NCBI GenBank assembly: GCA_947494695.1 | Contig: CANLWB010000001.1 | Location: 248,001 to 312,000 of the forward strand | Direction of reading: 5' to 3' | Length of the DNA stretch: 64,000 bases | From: an uncultured Flavobacteriaceae bacterium | GTDB lineage: Bacteria > Bacteroidota > Bacteroidia > Flavobacteriales > Flavobacteriaceae | Part shown: piece by piece, positions 7,030-14,730 of the stretch | Layout of the letters: every line of letters starts with the position of its first letter | How positions within the stretch are numbered: position 1 is the stretch's first letter | Notes under the pieces: model-generated | Databases searched by the model: none | The model's input: only the letters and a program-made list of their open reading frames with translations | What the model was told of the DNA's origin: nothing | Position numbers and translations under genes: made by a program

Positions 7030-7904
7030 AACCTGGGATACTTAATTTTTTTGCGCGTTCCCAAATAACATTGCTGTAACGAACTGGCCGTTTTTTGAAG
7101 GGCCACCATTAACGGGCTTTTTTCGTCTTTAAAATAAACGGTTCGGGTTAAGGTTTCCAGAAGTATGGCTTTTATTTCGGTATGTAGTTCTTGTGCATCA
7201 TAATGTTGTGTTATGGTATAAACGGCTTCGTCTATAATGGGTCTAAGGGGTTCCATAATATCATCTGCCAGGGCAAAGGCATTGTACTTGTTTTTATGAT
7301 GAATCCCTAAAGTGTTTAACAATCCGCTACCAGATAAGGCCCTGGCTGTAGCTGCCCTTAGAATGGCATAGCCATAGTTTAAAAAATTATTGGGATAGCT
7401 TCCAAACCGTTCGCGTTTAAACGGGCCTTCAAAAAACGATTTCCAATAGAAATTTGCTGCAACGGCTTCCATATTAGAGGTATCACCACTTAATACTTTG
7501 CTTGCTAAAAACTCGAAGGTGTTTTTCGATGTTGTGATGCGTTCCAAGAGGATGCCCTGATTTTTAATTTTCTCCTTAATGGTTTGCTGCCATAACTGTT
7601 TTTTTAACGGCATGCTAGCGTTTATCTGGTGTTTAAAGAGTTCCTGTTGTATGTGGTGGCTGTTTAAATTTAAAAACATACCATGTGGTAAATGGGTGGT
7701 GTTACAAATAATTAAAGCGGTATTATTTGCAATAAGTAAATTCATGGCCGGAATGCTTATGTATATCTCTGGGTTATCTATCACCATAAACCCAATATCT
7801 TCTATGGGAATGGTTTTATTTCTTGTTTGAGATGAAATAACCAACTGCTCGTACTTCGTGGTGATTGAACATCTATTGGAGAAAAGCAAGGTCTTTTTAA
7901 GCAT
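7020..7904 (-). CDS. cas1: CRISPR integrase Cas1
   Basis: Metal-dependent integrase that inserts new spacers with Cas2. The open frame extends to 7952, but the second Met at 7904 (MLKKTLLFSNRCSITT) fits the usual Cas1 N-terminus, a beta-strand domain beginning M-(I/L)-K-K/R-T, and is chosen; it gives 294 residues. Metal-ligand regions are visible: the glutamate in SGDTSNMEAVAANFYW, the histidine in GLLNTLGIHHKNKYNAFAL and the acidic DDIMEPLRPIID. The gene reads toward the array from the far side. No exact TAnnTTTG box was found upstream. A short inverted repeat, GGCCTT/AAGGCC (7953-7977), lies in the leader region. Confidence 0.95.
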   Translation of the reverse strand: MLKKTLLFSNRCSITTKYEQLVISSQTRNKTIPIEDIGFMVIDNPEIYISIPAMNLLIANNTALIICNTTHLPHGMFLNLNSHHIQQELFKHQINASMPLKKQLWQQTIKEKIKNQGILLERITTSKNTFEFLASKVLSGDTSNMEAVAANFYWKSFFEGPFKRERFGSYPNNFLNYGYAILRAATARALSGSGLLNTLGIHHKNKYNAFALADDIMEPLRPIIDEAVYTITQHYDAQELHTEIKAILLETLTRTVYFKDEKSPLMVALQKTASSLQQCYLGTRKKIKYPRLWN

Positions 7905-8091
7905 TGTAATTGATATTAATCTGCTAATAAGGATATTAAAAATTACGGACAAGGCCTTGTGGTTTTCCGTAAAGGCCGAATAGTAGTGTTTTTTACATCA
8001 ATACCTTGAACTATAAGAAGAGGAGGAATCATGTTTTAATTATTTACCGTAGTTTTGATCTCTTAATGAACCTTAGAACATCACAGGTATT

Positions 8092-8469
8092 ATGACTCAG
8101 TTCGATATGCTATTCTACGCCGTTTTTACACGGTATAAGCCTAAATACAAACAAAAGGCAAATACCATTGCCGTAACCTATGTGTCGGTTTTACAATGTT
8201 TATTAGTATTGCTTTTGGGTGTTTTCTTTGCAGGTTTTTCAAGACAAATGCATATGAATACCATGTCCCAGGAAAACGCCTGGGGGGTGTTTGTTGCCAT
8301 ATCTGTGTTTATCTTTTTTAAAAACTGGATGCTATATACAGGCAAAAAACGTATGATGATACAGGCGAAAATGAACAAAAGAAAAGCACCGGAGTATAGC
8401 TTATGGCTACTGTGGGTGCTTCCGATAGCTGTTTTAGGGCTTGCTTATGTGCTGTTTCAGGCGACTTAA
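8092..8469 (+). CDS. Small three-helix membrane protein, unknown function
   Basis: 125 residues with three hydrophobic segments at about 27-49 (TYVSVLQCLLVLLLGVFFAG), 63-83 (AWGVFVAISVFIFFKNW) and 101-122 (SLWLLWVLPIAVLGLAYVLF). A basic segment (GKKRMMIQAKMNKRK) between helices 2 and 3 suggests a cytoplasmic loop. The N-terminal MTQFDMLFYAVFTRYKPKYKQKA is amphipathic. No known family is recognised. It stands alone, divergent from cas1. The cas locus ends at cas1, so a CRISPR role is not implied. Confidence 0.6.
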   Translation: MTQFDMLFYAVFTRYKPKYKQKANTIAVTYVSVLQCLLVLLLGVFFAGFSRQMHMNTMSQENAWGVFVAISVFIFFKNWMLYTGKKRMMIQAKMNKRKAPEYSLWLLWVLPIAVLGLAYVLFQAT

Positions 8470-8630
8470 ATTAAATTCCCGGCACTAAACGTCAAATCCT
8501 GAAGATCCATACCTAAATTTCAAACGCCAGATCCCGAACGCTTAACTTCCAACTTCTGGCTTCAAACTTTAAGAGCCATTTCGCTGTGTTATGGATCTAA
8601 GATCGGGGATTGGAAAGCATCTAAGTGGTT

Positions 8631-9956
8631 TTAATGATGAACCCCGCCTTTTTTTCCGATAAAATCGGAGTTTAGGGTATTTGAAACTCCAAGAACCGAT
8701 CCATCGACAACTTGTTGGATAAGCTCGCGATTAGGAGGCGTCTCTTCGGGAGTCGTGTTACCAAGCCTTCTTTTTTGTTTTTTGGTTAGGGCATCTTCAT
8801 TACCGCTAAATTTGTGCCAATCGGTATGCCAGGTATAACCCTCTTGAAACGATTTTGTTAGAATTATTTGTCCGTTAGCTCCATCAACAATTTCTGCAAA
8901 TATTTTAAGCGTCGTATAACTCTCTTTTCTATAATAGGTCACACTTGCTTGTACGGTTTTTGTGATGTCTTTGCCTTCGGCGTCTTTTTTACCGGTAGGA
9001 ATGTCTCTTTCGTATGTTGCCTTTTCAGATGTTGGGTTTTTGTGATTTACCATAATATTACTCACAGAGAGGTTAACACGAAAGTCAGCGGGCTCACCTT
9101 CAGATACTAAGGCGATATGACGCATATCTTTTCGTTGGGTGTAGGGTAAGATTTGCTCCTTAATCATCATTTGTAACGATTTATCCAGACTTTTATATGT
9201 TGATGATTTAAGGTGTTCTGGATGAACAGCAATGGTATAGACCGATTTGTCTACAGCTTCGTTTTCCCTTTGGAAAGCGTCCTTGTATTCTTTATCATAG
9301 ATTCGTGCTATGGCATAGTAAGAGCTCACTTTTTTCCAGTCCGCTTTTGTAACAGCCTGAGTTTCTTTTTGGATGGCGAGGTCGTAATAATAGGGCGCAA
9401 TAGATTTTCGGGTCGTGTTATAATCTGTTTTGGTTTGATCCAGAGTTGTTTTATTGAACGCTATAACGTTGTAATCTATTGGTGTAATCGATGAGGTCTT
9501 TATATGGTTTAAATCTTTTAAATAGTCTAAATATGTAATGTAGCGCAACTGTGTTTTAGCCTTTTTGATAAAATCTTGCTGCTTAATCGCTTGAGTGATA
9601 CTATCTATTTTAAGCCCAACTTGTGTCATAACATCGTTGGTTAATTCTGGTGTAAATACTTTTTTATAGCGCTTTATTTTACCCTTTTTCTTTAATGTTG
9701 AAAAACCCAGAAATAAATGATGAAGTGCTAGCTCCTTGTTGCCATGTTTTATATTTCGTTTGGCTAACGATTTATGTCTTGCTGAACCTATACCAGATTT
9801 GATGTATGATTTAAAATGCCATCTATTTGGATGATCTTTAAACGATTTGTTTAATATGAGTTGCATTTTTTCATCACCCTGAAAGCTTGCTTGAGCGTTG
9901 GAGTGTTGAAAAGATAGAAAAACTACTAGAAGGAAAAATGAATTGAGGGACTTCAT
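8631..9956 (-). CDS. Secreted protein of unknown function (441 aa)
   Basis: N-terminal signal peptide (MKSLNSFFLLVVFLSFQHSNAQA, cleavage after about residue 22) with no lipobox cysteine. The body is rich in Lys, Tyr and Thr, with a helical first half (KSLAKRNIKHGNKELALHHL looks TPR-like). A beta-rich C-terminal third contains ADFRVNLSVSNIMVNH and TYYRKESYTTLKIFAEIVDG, reminiscent of periplasmic proteins that test for ligand or stress, but no family is claimed. It is monocistronic. Upstream, a 14-bp palindrome (10021-10034) separates it from the divergent toxin-antitoxin-like pair. Confidence 0.6.
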   Translation of the reverse strand: MKSLNSFFLLVVFLSFQHSNAQASFQGDEKMQLILNKSFKDHPNRWHFKSYIKSGIGSARHKSLAKRNIKHGNKELALHHLFLGFSTLKKKGKIKRYKKVFTPELTNDVMTQVGLKIDSITQAIKQQDFIKKAKTQLRYITYLDYLKDLNHIKTSSITPIDYNVIAFNKTTLDQTKTDYNTTRKSIAPYYYDLAIQKETQAVTKADWKKVSSYYAIARIYDKEYKDAFQRENEAVDKSVYTIAVHPEHLKSSTYKSLDKSLQMMIKEQILPYTQRKDMRHIALVSEGEPADFRVNLSVSNIMVNHKNPTSEKATYERDIPTGKKDAEGKDITKTVQASVTYYRKESYTTLKIFAEIVDGANGQIILTKSFQEGYTWHTDWHKFSGNEDALTKKQKRRLGNTTPEETPPNRELIQQVVDGSVLGVSNTLNSDFIGKKGGVHH

Positions 9957-10020
9957 GATGTTTGTATTTAAATGTTAAGAAAATTTTTAACGAATAAATA
10001 AAACTTCTCACAATATGTAA

Positions 10021-10034
10021 TACGGGTACCCGTA
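10021..10034. promoter_or_regulatory. Perfect 14-bp palindrome TACGGGTACCCGTA
   Basis: Lies in the divergent region between the secreted-protein gene (minus) and the GNAT/HTH pair (plus), 77 bases upstream of the latter's -7 box. It stands out as GC-rich in AT-rich surroundings. It may be an operator; the bound regulator is unknown. Confidence 0.35.
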
Positions 10035-10087
10035 ATGCTAATGTCTTAACTGTACTGTTATTTAGTTGGCATTCATATGAAATAAAG

Positions 10088-10118
10088 TTGTACAATTTGT
10101 ATAATTTGTGTATTTTTG
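10088..10118 (+). promoter_or_regulatory. Promoter of the GNAT/HTH pair (TTG-N20-TATTTTTG)
   Basis: TTG at 10088-10090, 20 bases, then TATTTTTG at 10111-10118 match the Bacteroidota -33/-7 architecture. The start would be near 10124, 14 bases before the ATG. The spacer holds iterated ATTTGT units (10096-10110), a possible site for autoregulation by the HTH partner. Confidence 0.6.
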
Positions 10119-10137
10119 AGTTATAATAAAAATTTAA

Positions 10138-10644
10138 ATGCATGTAAAAATCATTGAGGTAGAAACCAAATCCAGTATTAAATCTCAAATTTATTTAGTA
10201 ACTAAAAACAAGTCAAAATTGCCTTCTATGCATGAAGGTTGGAGGTTTAACTTTAGTAAACATTCAAAAGTAAAAGATTACAAAACTTATATACTAACAA
10301 CCAATAAAACGCCAGAAATTATAGAGGGATGTTTAATAATAAATACTAACAGTCCAAACCAAGTTTATATGGCGTTTGTAGAAGTTGCTCCGCATAACAA
10401 AGGAGATGAAAAAAAATATGATAGGGTTGCAGGTTGTTTAATTGCTTTTGCTTGCAGACAGAGTTTCATCAATGACAAAGAAGGTTATCTTGCTTTTGAT
10501 GTACTAGAAGAGAAAAAGGAAAATGAAACAAAACTAATGAAGTTGTATCATCAAAAATACAATGCTGTGAAATTAGGCAATTCAACAACCATGATTATTC
10601 TGCCTGAGGGTAGTGAAAAACTCATCAACGAATTTTTAAAATAA
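10138..10644 (+). CDS. GNAT-like protein of a toxin-antitoxin-type pair
   Basis: 168 residues. The centre (FVEVAPHNKGDEKKYDRVAG followed by CLIAFACRQSF) resembles the acetyl-CoA-binding strand-loop-helix of GNAT-fold proteins. The end (YHQKYNAVKLGNSTTMIIL) resembles the last GNAT strands. The Q/RxxGxG/A loop is degenerate. Six bases downstream lies a HigA-like HTH gene, an arrangement known in Bacteroidota as a two-gene toxin-antitoxin-like module. Toxicity and acetyltransferase activity are inferred, not shown. Its promoter is clear at 10088-10118. Confidence 0.6.
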   Translation: MHVKIIEVETKSSIKSQIYLVTKNKSKLPSMHEGWRFNFSKHSKVKDYKTYILTTNKTPEIIEGCLIINTNSPNQVYMAFVEVAPHNKGDEKKYDRVAGCLIAFACRQSFINDKEGYLAFDVLEEKKENETKLMKLYHQKYNAVKLGNSTTMIILPEGSEKLINEFLK

Positions 10645-10650
10645 AGGATT

Positions 10651-11115
10651 ATGAAGACTGTCGAAATCTTACCTAAAGACATTTGGAATGATGAAAAAAT
10701 TAATGATATAAATGAATTCATCAAAAATCATTCTGATAATCAATCTAAAGAGAGAAAAATTAGAAACAAGCTGCTATCTATTCAGTATAAACTGGAAGAT
10801 TATATAGAAAAAGATCATATTAAAGAACATGAAGTTCTTAATATATTGGATTTTGTAAAAATGTACCTAAAAGCATTAGATATCACAAAAAGAGATTTGG
10901 CTAAATATTTTGGAATGCGAGATAGTAATCTTCATAAATATTTAACTGGAAAGAGAAAATTAAACCCAGAAATTGTATTAAAAATTAGTTCGTTTTCTCG
11001 AACAAAACCTGAATACTGGTATAGAGTTCAAGTTAAAAATGAAATCGTAAAATTAAAGAAGGAGAATACAAAGGACTATGACAAGTATGACTATAAAAAG
11101 TTATTGTCTATATAA
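10651..11115 (+). CDS. HigA-like HTH antitoxin
   Basis: 154 residues. An N-terminal helical region of about 75 residues (IEKDHIKEHEVLNILDFVKM) precedes an XRE/HigA-type HTH at about 87-130: ITKRDLAKYFGMRDSNLHKY and LNPEIVLKISSFSRTKPEYW, the latter typical of HigA-type regulators. It lies 6 bases after the GNAT-like gene and shares its promoter. By analogy it would neutralise the partner and repress the operon. The toxin-first order matches HigBA-like layouts. A lysine-rich tail ends the protein. Confidence 0.65.
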   Translation: MKTVEILPKDIWNDEKINDINEFIKNHSDNQSKERKIRNKLLSIQYKLEDYIEKDHIKEHEVLNILDFVKMYLKALDITKRDLAKYFGMRDSNLHKYLTGKRKLNPEIVLKISSFSRTKPEYWYRVQVKNEIVKLKKENTKDYDKYDYKKLLSI

Positions 11116-11127
11116 AAACCAACTGTT

Positions 11128-11215
11128 TGTCATGTCGAAATGAGGCACAATGGAGACATTTCATCATCCTTGTTCTCACTGTTATGTGATTTCTCAAAGC
11201 TTTCGAAATGGCAAG
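11128..11215. repeat. Intergenic palindromic repeat (TGTCATTTCGA family)
   Basis: Two facing copies of a degenerate unit (TGTCATGTCGAAATGAGG... and, on the other strand, the complement of ...CTCAAAGCTTTCGAAATGG) flank a short loop. The sequence resembles the elements at 14555-14688 and about 55027-55115, which suggests a dispersed repeat family. Confidence 0.5.
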
Positions 11216-11318
11216 GTTTATCTATTAAAATATTTTGAAACTCGAATTATTAATTTGTAATATATCGAGTTATTTAAAAGACACACAAGTCTTAATTATA
11301 ACCACTAACAAACTATGT

Positions 11319-12287
11319 TCACTTCTTAAAGATCGCATAAACCGGAAAGTGGTCACTGTAGCCCCCTTGATACTTTTTGCCGACATAGGTTCTAAACGGG
11401 GTGCCTTTATATTTACCTTTAAAGAGCTTTAAGTAGTCTTCGTCGAAGATATTAGCTGTGCTAAATTTAAACTCATCTCGGGTGCTTTCAAAAAAGTTGG
11501 TAGAAAACAAAATTTGATCGAATAGGTTCCATTGTCTTTTATGATTCGTTGTACCTCTGTTGTAAGACCGTAGCGTTTCCATAGGGTTATACAAACCAAA
11601 ATCGTTAACGAGTCGTTTAACACTCGTGCTAGAGGGGTCGTCATTAAAATCACCAATAACAATAATTTTAGCATCGGGATTATCATCACGAAGTGTTGTG
11701 ATAATATCACTCACTTTCTCGGAGGAAATCATACGTTTATGTTCAGTTTCCTGCTGACCTTCCCGTCTGGAGGACCAATGGTTTACAATCACATGAATTT
11801 CTTCTTTATCCAGAAACCCGGAAACCAGTAGAATATCGCGGGTGTAATCTGGAGTATCATTATCATGCGATAATTGGATGGTAAAGGTTTCAGAAGCGAT
11901 CACTTCAAAAACGTCCGGGTCGTACAGGAGTGCCACATCAATCCCACGCTCGTCCAATGAATCGTAATGAATATAATCGTAATGACACTTTTTGAGATGT
12001 TCAGACTGAATTAAATCTTCAATAACAGAAGCATTCTCTACTTCGGCAAGTCCTACCAGCGCTGCGTGTTTCCCGGTTTCGTGCCGTCCTATATTGGAGA
12101 TGGCAAAGCCAAGTTTTTTTACCTTTTTTTCGTAACGCTTCGGCGTCCATTTTTTAGGTGAATCCGGCAAAAAGTCCGTGTCGTTAACGTACTTGTCGTT
12201 GGTGATATCAAATAGGTTTTCAAGATTATAAAAAGCAACGGTTTGTAAATCGTGGCGAACCTTAATGTCGTGGTTAGAGTTTGTCAT
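11319..12287 (-). CDS. Endonuclease/exonuclease/phosphatase family protein
   Basis: 322 residues of the EEP superfamily (Mg-dependent phosphodiesterases, including DNase I and exonuclease III). Visible motifs: VAFYNLENLFD near the N-terminus; LVGLAEVEN carrying the metal-binding Glu; VIVGDFNDDPSS with the Asp/Asn pair; and the C-terminal SDHFPVYAIF with the catalytic His. No signal peptide is visible. It is monocistronic and divergent from hflX. In flavobacteria this type is usually annotated as an endonuclease or hypothetical protein; the substrate is unknown. It stops with TGA, followed by TAG two codons later. Confidence 0.85.
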   Translation of the reverse strand: MTNSNHDIKVRHDLQTVAFYNLENLFDITNDKYVNDTDFLPDSPKKWTPKRYEKKVKKLGFAISNIGRHETGKHAALVGLAEVENASVIEDLIQSEHLKKCHYDYIHYDSLDERGIDVALLYDPDVFEVIASETFTIQLSHDNDTPDYTRDILLVSGFLDKEEIHVIVNHWSSRREGQQETEHKRMISSEKVSDIITTLRDDNPDAKIIVIGDFNDDPSSTSVKRLVNDFGLYNPMETLRSYNRGTTNHKRQWNLFDQILFSTNFFESTRDEFKFSTANIFDEDYLKLFKGKYKGTPFRTYVGKKYQGGYSDHFPVYAIFKK

Positions 12288-12425
12288 AAATCAAAAATAT
12301 AAAAATTTAGTCAGGCTTTTGATTTACATGAATTTTGAATTTAAATTTAATGATAAATCGAGGTGGTATAGACCTAAGGTTCCATCAATAAATGGTCTTT
12401 TATGACTAAACTGAGTACAAATGTG

Positions 12426-12433
12426 TAACTTTG
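12426..12433 (+). promoter_or_regulatory. -7 box TAACTTTG of hflX
   Basis: Exact TAnnTTTG lying only 5 bases before the ATG at 12439, so the transcript would start at or beside the start codon (leaderless or nearly so). It also argues against the in-frame ATG at 12421, which lies upstream of the box. The -33 TTG is not clear. Confidence 0.5.
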
Positions 12434-12438
12434 TCGTT

Positions 12439-13656
12439 ATGATTGAAAAGAAGAATATTACTTTAGAAAAAGCTGTTTTAATTGGTGTCATTACCAGAGA
12501 CCAGGATGAGGAAAAATCTAGGGAGTATTTAGATGAACTGGAATTTTTAACATTTACAGCCGGAGGCCATGTGGTGAAGCGTTTTACCCAAAAAATGGAG
12601 ATGCCTAACCCAAAAACATTTATAGGTAGTGGTAAGATGGATGATGTAAGGCGATATGTTGAGGATAACGATGTTGGGACTGCTATTTTCGATGATGAGC
12701 TTTCTGCTGCACAGGAACGTAATATTAGCAAGATCCTTAATATTAAAATACTGGATCGAACCAATTTAATACTCGATATTTTTGCTCAACGTGCGCAAAC
12801 GAGTTACGCAAGAACCCAGGTGGAACTGGCGCAATGTGAATATTTATTACCACGATTACGAGGTATGTGGACACACCTTGAACGCCAAAAAGGAGGTATT
12901 GGAATGCGTGGTCCTGGAGAAACGGAGATAGAGACCGATAGACGTATTGTAAGAGATAAAATAGCCTTGCTTAAAGCCCGGATTAAGACCATAGATAAGC
13001 AAATGGCGGTGCAACGTGGAAACCGTGGTAAAATGGTTCGAGTGGCTCTCGTTGGGTATACCAATGTTGGTAAATCCACTCTAATGAATGTGATTAGTAA
13101 GAGTGAGGTCTTTGCAGAAAATAAATTGTTTGCAACTTTAGATACAACGGTTAGAAAAGTAGTGATTCAAAATCTACCCTTTCTGTTAAGCGATACGGTA
13201 GGTTTTATTAGAAAACTACCAACCCAATTGGTTGAAAGTTTTAAAAGTACGTTAGACGAAGTACGTGAAGCCGATTTGTTGCTGCATGTTGTTGATATTT
13301 CTCATCCTAATTTTGAGGAACATATCGAGTCTGTTAATAAAATTCTGGGAGAAATAGAAAGTAGTGATAAGCCTACCATTATGGTATTTAATAAAATAGA
13401 TACTTATCAACCCGAACCGTTTGATGATAGTGACCTGGTTGCTGTTAGAACACGGGCACATTATAGTTTAGACGAGTGGAAAAGTACCTGGATGAGTAAG
13501 GTTGGTAAGAATGCTTTGTTTATTTCTGCTTTAAACAAACAGAATCTAGAAGATTTTAAAAAGCGCGTTTACAATGAAGTTCGTGAGATTCACGTCACAC
13601 GATTCCCTTATAATCACTTTTTGTATCCGGATTATAACTACGAAAATTTTGAATAA
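12439..13656 (+). CDS. hflX: Ribosome-associated GTPase HflX
   Basis: GTPase that binds and splits stalled or hibernating 50S/70S ribosomes. The N-terminal HflX domain shows FIGSGKMDDVRRYVEDN, and the coupling segment GMWTHLERQKGGIGMRGPGE and TEIETDRRIVRDKI is highly conserved. The G domain follows: P-loop GYTNVGKST (about residue 205), switch II DTVGFIRKLP, G4 FNKID and G5 SAL. The start is set at the second Met (12439, MIEKKNITLEKAV) because a -7 box overlaps the earlier ATG. Length about 405 residues, normal for the family. A convergent HPt gene follows, with an inverted repeat between them. Confidence 0.95.
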   Translation: MIEKKNITLEKAVLIGVITRDQDEEKSREYLDELEFLTFTAGGHVVKRFTQKMEMPNPKTFIGSGKMDDVRRYVEDNDVGTAIFDDELSAAQERNISKILNIKILDRTNLILDIFAQRAQTSYARTQVELAQCEYLLPRLRGMWTHLERQKGGIGMRGPGETEIETDRRIVRDKIALLKARIKTIDKQMAVQRGNRGKMVRVALVGYTNVGKSTLMNVISKSEVFAENKLFATLDTTVRKVVIQNLPFLLSDTVGFIRKLPTQLVESFKSTLDEVREADLLLHVVDISHPNFEEHIESVNKILGEIESSDKPTIMVFNKIDTYQPEPFDDSDLVAVRTRAHYSLDEWKSTWMSKVGKNALFISALNKQNLEDFKKRVYNEVREIHVTRFPYNHFLYPDYNYENFE

Positions 13657-13758
13657 AATCCTTAAAAGTAAGTGTGACGAATTAAGTCCTTACCGAGAGA
13701 CTAGGCAATACTCGCAAATTTTGGTATGCATTTAAGGGTTAAAAGCAACAAAGACACC

Positions 13759-13894
13759 ATAAGCATAAAAAAAATCCCGTAATTTATGTGTTTTTAAAAG
13801 ATGTAAGTACACCTTAGCCGTCTGGTAGGTGGGCGTTTGATGAAACAACTTTTAGTTTTAATAGTAATGGGTGACCTTTTTTCTTTATGCTTAT
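13759..13894. other. Long nested inverted repeat, possible structured RNA or terminator
   Basis: ATAAGCATAAA (13759-13769) pairs perfectly with TTTATGCTTAT (13884-13894), enclosing AAAAG/CTTTT (13796-13800 with 13849-13853) and CACCT/AGGTG (13810-13814 with 13827-13831). It lies between the 3' ends of hflX and the HPt gene. There is no TAnnTTTG box on either strand, and a short T-run (GCCGTTTTT) follows on the plus strand. It may be a large terminator, a transposon relic or an RNA. Confidence 0.35.
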
Positions 13895-13943
13895 TTGTGG
13901 CCGTTTTTACTGTAATGGTCTGGTTTTAGTTTAGGTCAGTTAC

Positions 13944-14315
13944 TTATTCCAACAATTCCAATACATTAAGTTCATCCCGTAACTCTTGTTTCACCTCTTT
14001 AAAAATATCCAGACAATCGCAAACCAGAGTATCTACTTGGTCCAGGTTTGTTTCATTTTTGAAACTTACCTCCAATTGATGTATGATGTCCTTCAATTTA
14101 TCAATGCCAAAAATGCTAATATTTGGCCTGATTTTGTGGGTAGCCTGAAAAAGGGATTGCCATTCTTTAGACGGAAGTTTTAACATAAGAGCTTCTACGT
14201 ATTCGTCTATGAGTACTGGGAACATTTCCATAATTTCCTTCATAATAGATACATCATCAAGGGTGCTTTCTCTTAGTACATCTAAATTGATGTACTGATG
14301 GTCTGATTTGATCAT
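13944..14315 (-). CDS. Histidine phosphotransfer (HPt) domain protein
   Basis: 123 residues, entirely helical. The phospho-accepting histidine lies in QATHKIRPNISIFGIDKL (the H-K-hydrophobic-R/K-P signature) at about residue 59. It relays phosphate between receiver domains of hybrid kinases and response regulators. It is a stand-alone HPt protein, common in flavobacteria; a hybrid histidine kinase at the right end of this window could use such a partner, but nothing shows that the two interact. A TTGTTCT/AGAACAA palindrome lies 28 bases upstream. Confidence 0.8.
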   Translation of the reverse strand: MIKSDHQYINLDVLRESTLDDVSIMKEIMEMFPVLIDEYVEALMLKLPSKEWQSLFQATHKIRPNISIFGIDKLKDIIHQLEVSFKNETNLDQVDTLVCDCLDIFKEVKQELRDELNVLELLE

Positions 14316-14342
14316 TTTGTCATGCTTATTTGGTTAGGATTC

Positions 14343-14358
14343 TTGTTCTCAAGAACAA
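14343..14358. promoter_or_regulatory. TTGTTCT-CA-AGAACAA palindrome upstream of the HPt gene
   Basis: A perfect 7-bp inverted repeat with a 2-bp centre lies 28 bases before the HPt start. It could be a regulator site; a second overlapping repeat (TTCTTG/CAAGAA) shares it. Confidence 0.3.
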
Positions 14359-14554
14359 TGCAATATACGAAAACGCGCTGATTAAACGCGATAAAATACC
14401 ACAATAGAGCAGTGGAAAATGATTACAATTATAAAATGATAAGCTTGACATAAGCTTTGTAGGTTCATGTTTTGTTTATTCTTTGTTTCTGATAAGTTGC
14501 TAAATGTGAGGTGTTTAGCTTAAAGCTTTGGTTGTTGAATACAGGGTATAAAAA

Positions 14555-14688
14555 AAGGACGTCTAAAAAGTTCTGGAATTGTCATTTTGAGCGCAGCAGA
14601 AAAATCTTAAAACCCTAATAAATAAGGGTTTAATTTCTAATAGATTCTTCACGTTGTTCTAAATGACATCTTTTTAGACGTCCCTTTA
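14555..14688. repeat. About 130-bp palindromic intergenic repeat
   Basis: Outer arms AAGGACGTCTAAAAAG (14555-14570) and CTTTTTAGACGTCC (14670-14683), inner arms AAACCCT/AGGGTTT (14610-14616 with 14625-14631). Between them lies the TGTCATTTTGAG...AAATCTT unit and, on the other strand, a degenerate copy. It sits downstream of the HPt start region and after the last gene of the suf cluster, and may act as a terminator or be a MITE-like element. The rest of 14316-14730 shows nothing else. Confidence 0.6.
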
Positions 14689-14730
14689 AGATTTACGTTA
14701 TTTTAAGCTAAAAATACGTGATAGATTGTA

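Noticed and set aside
7905-7952. Longer Cas1 with 16 extra residues
   Set aside because: The extension MSVIFNILISRLISIT lacks family similarity; the Met at 7904 fits the known Cas1 start.
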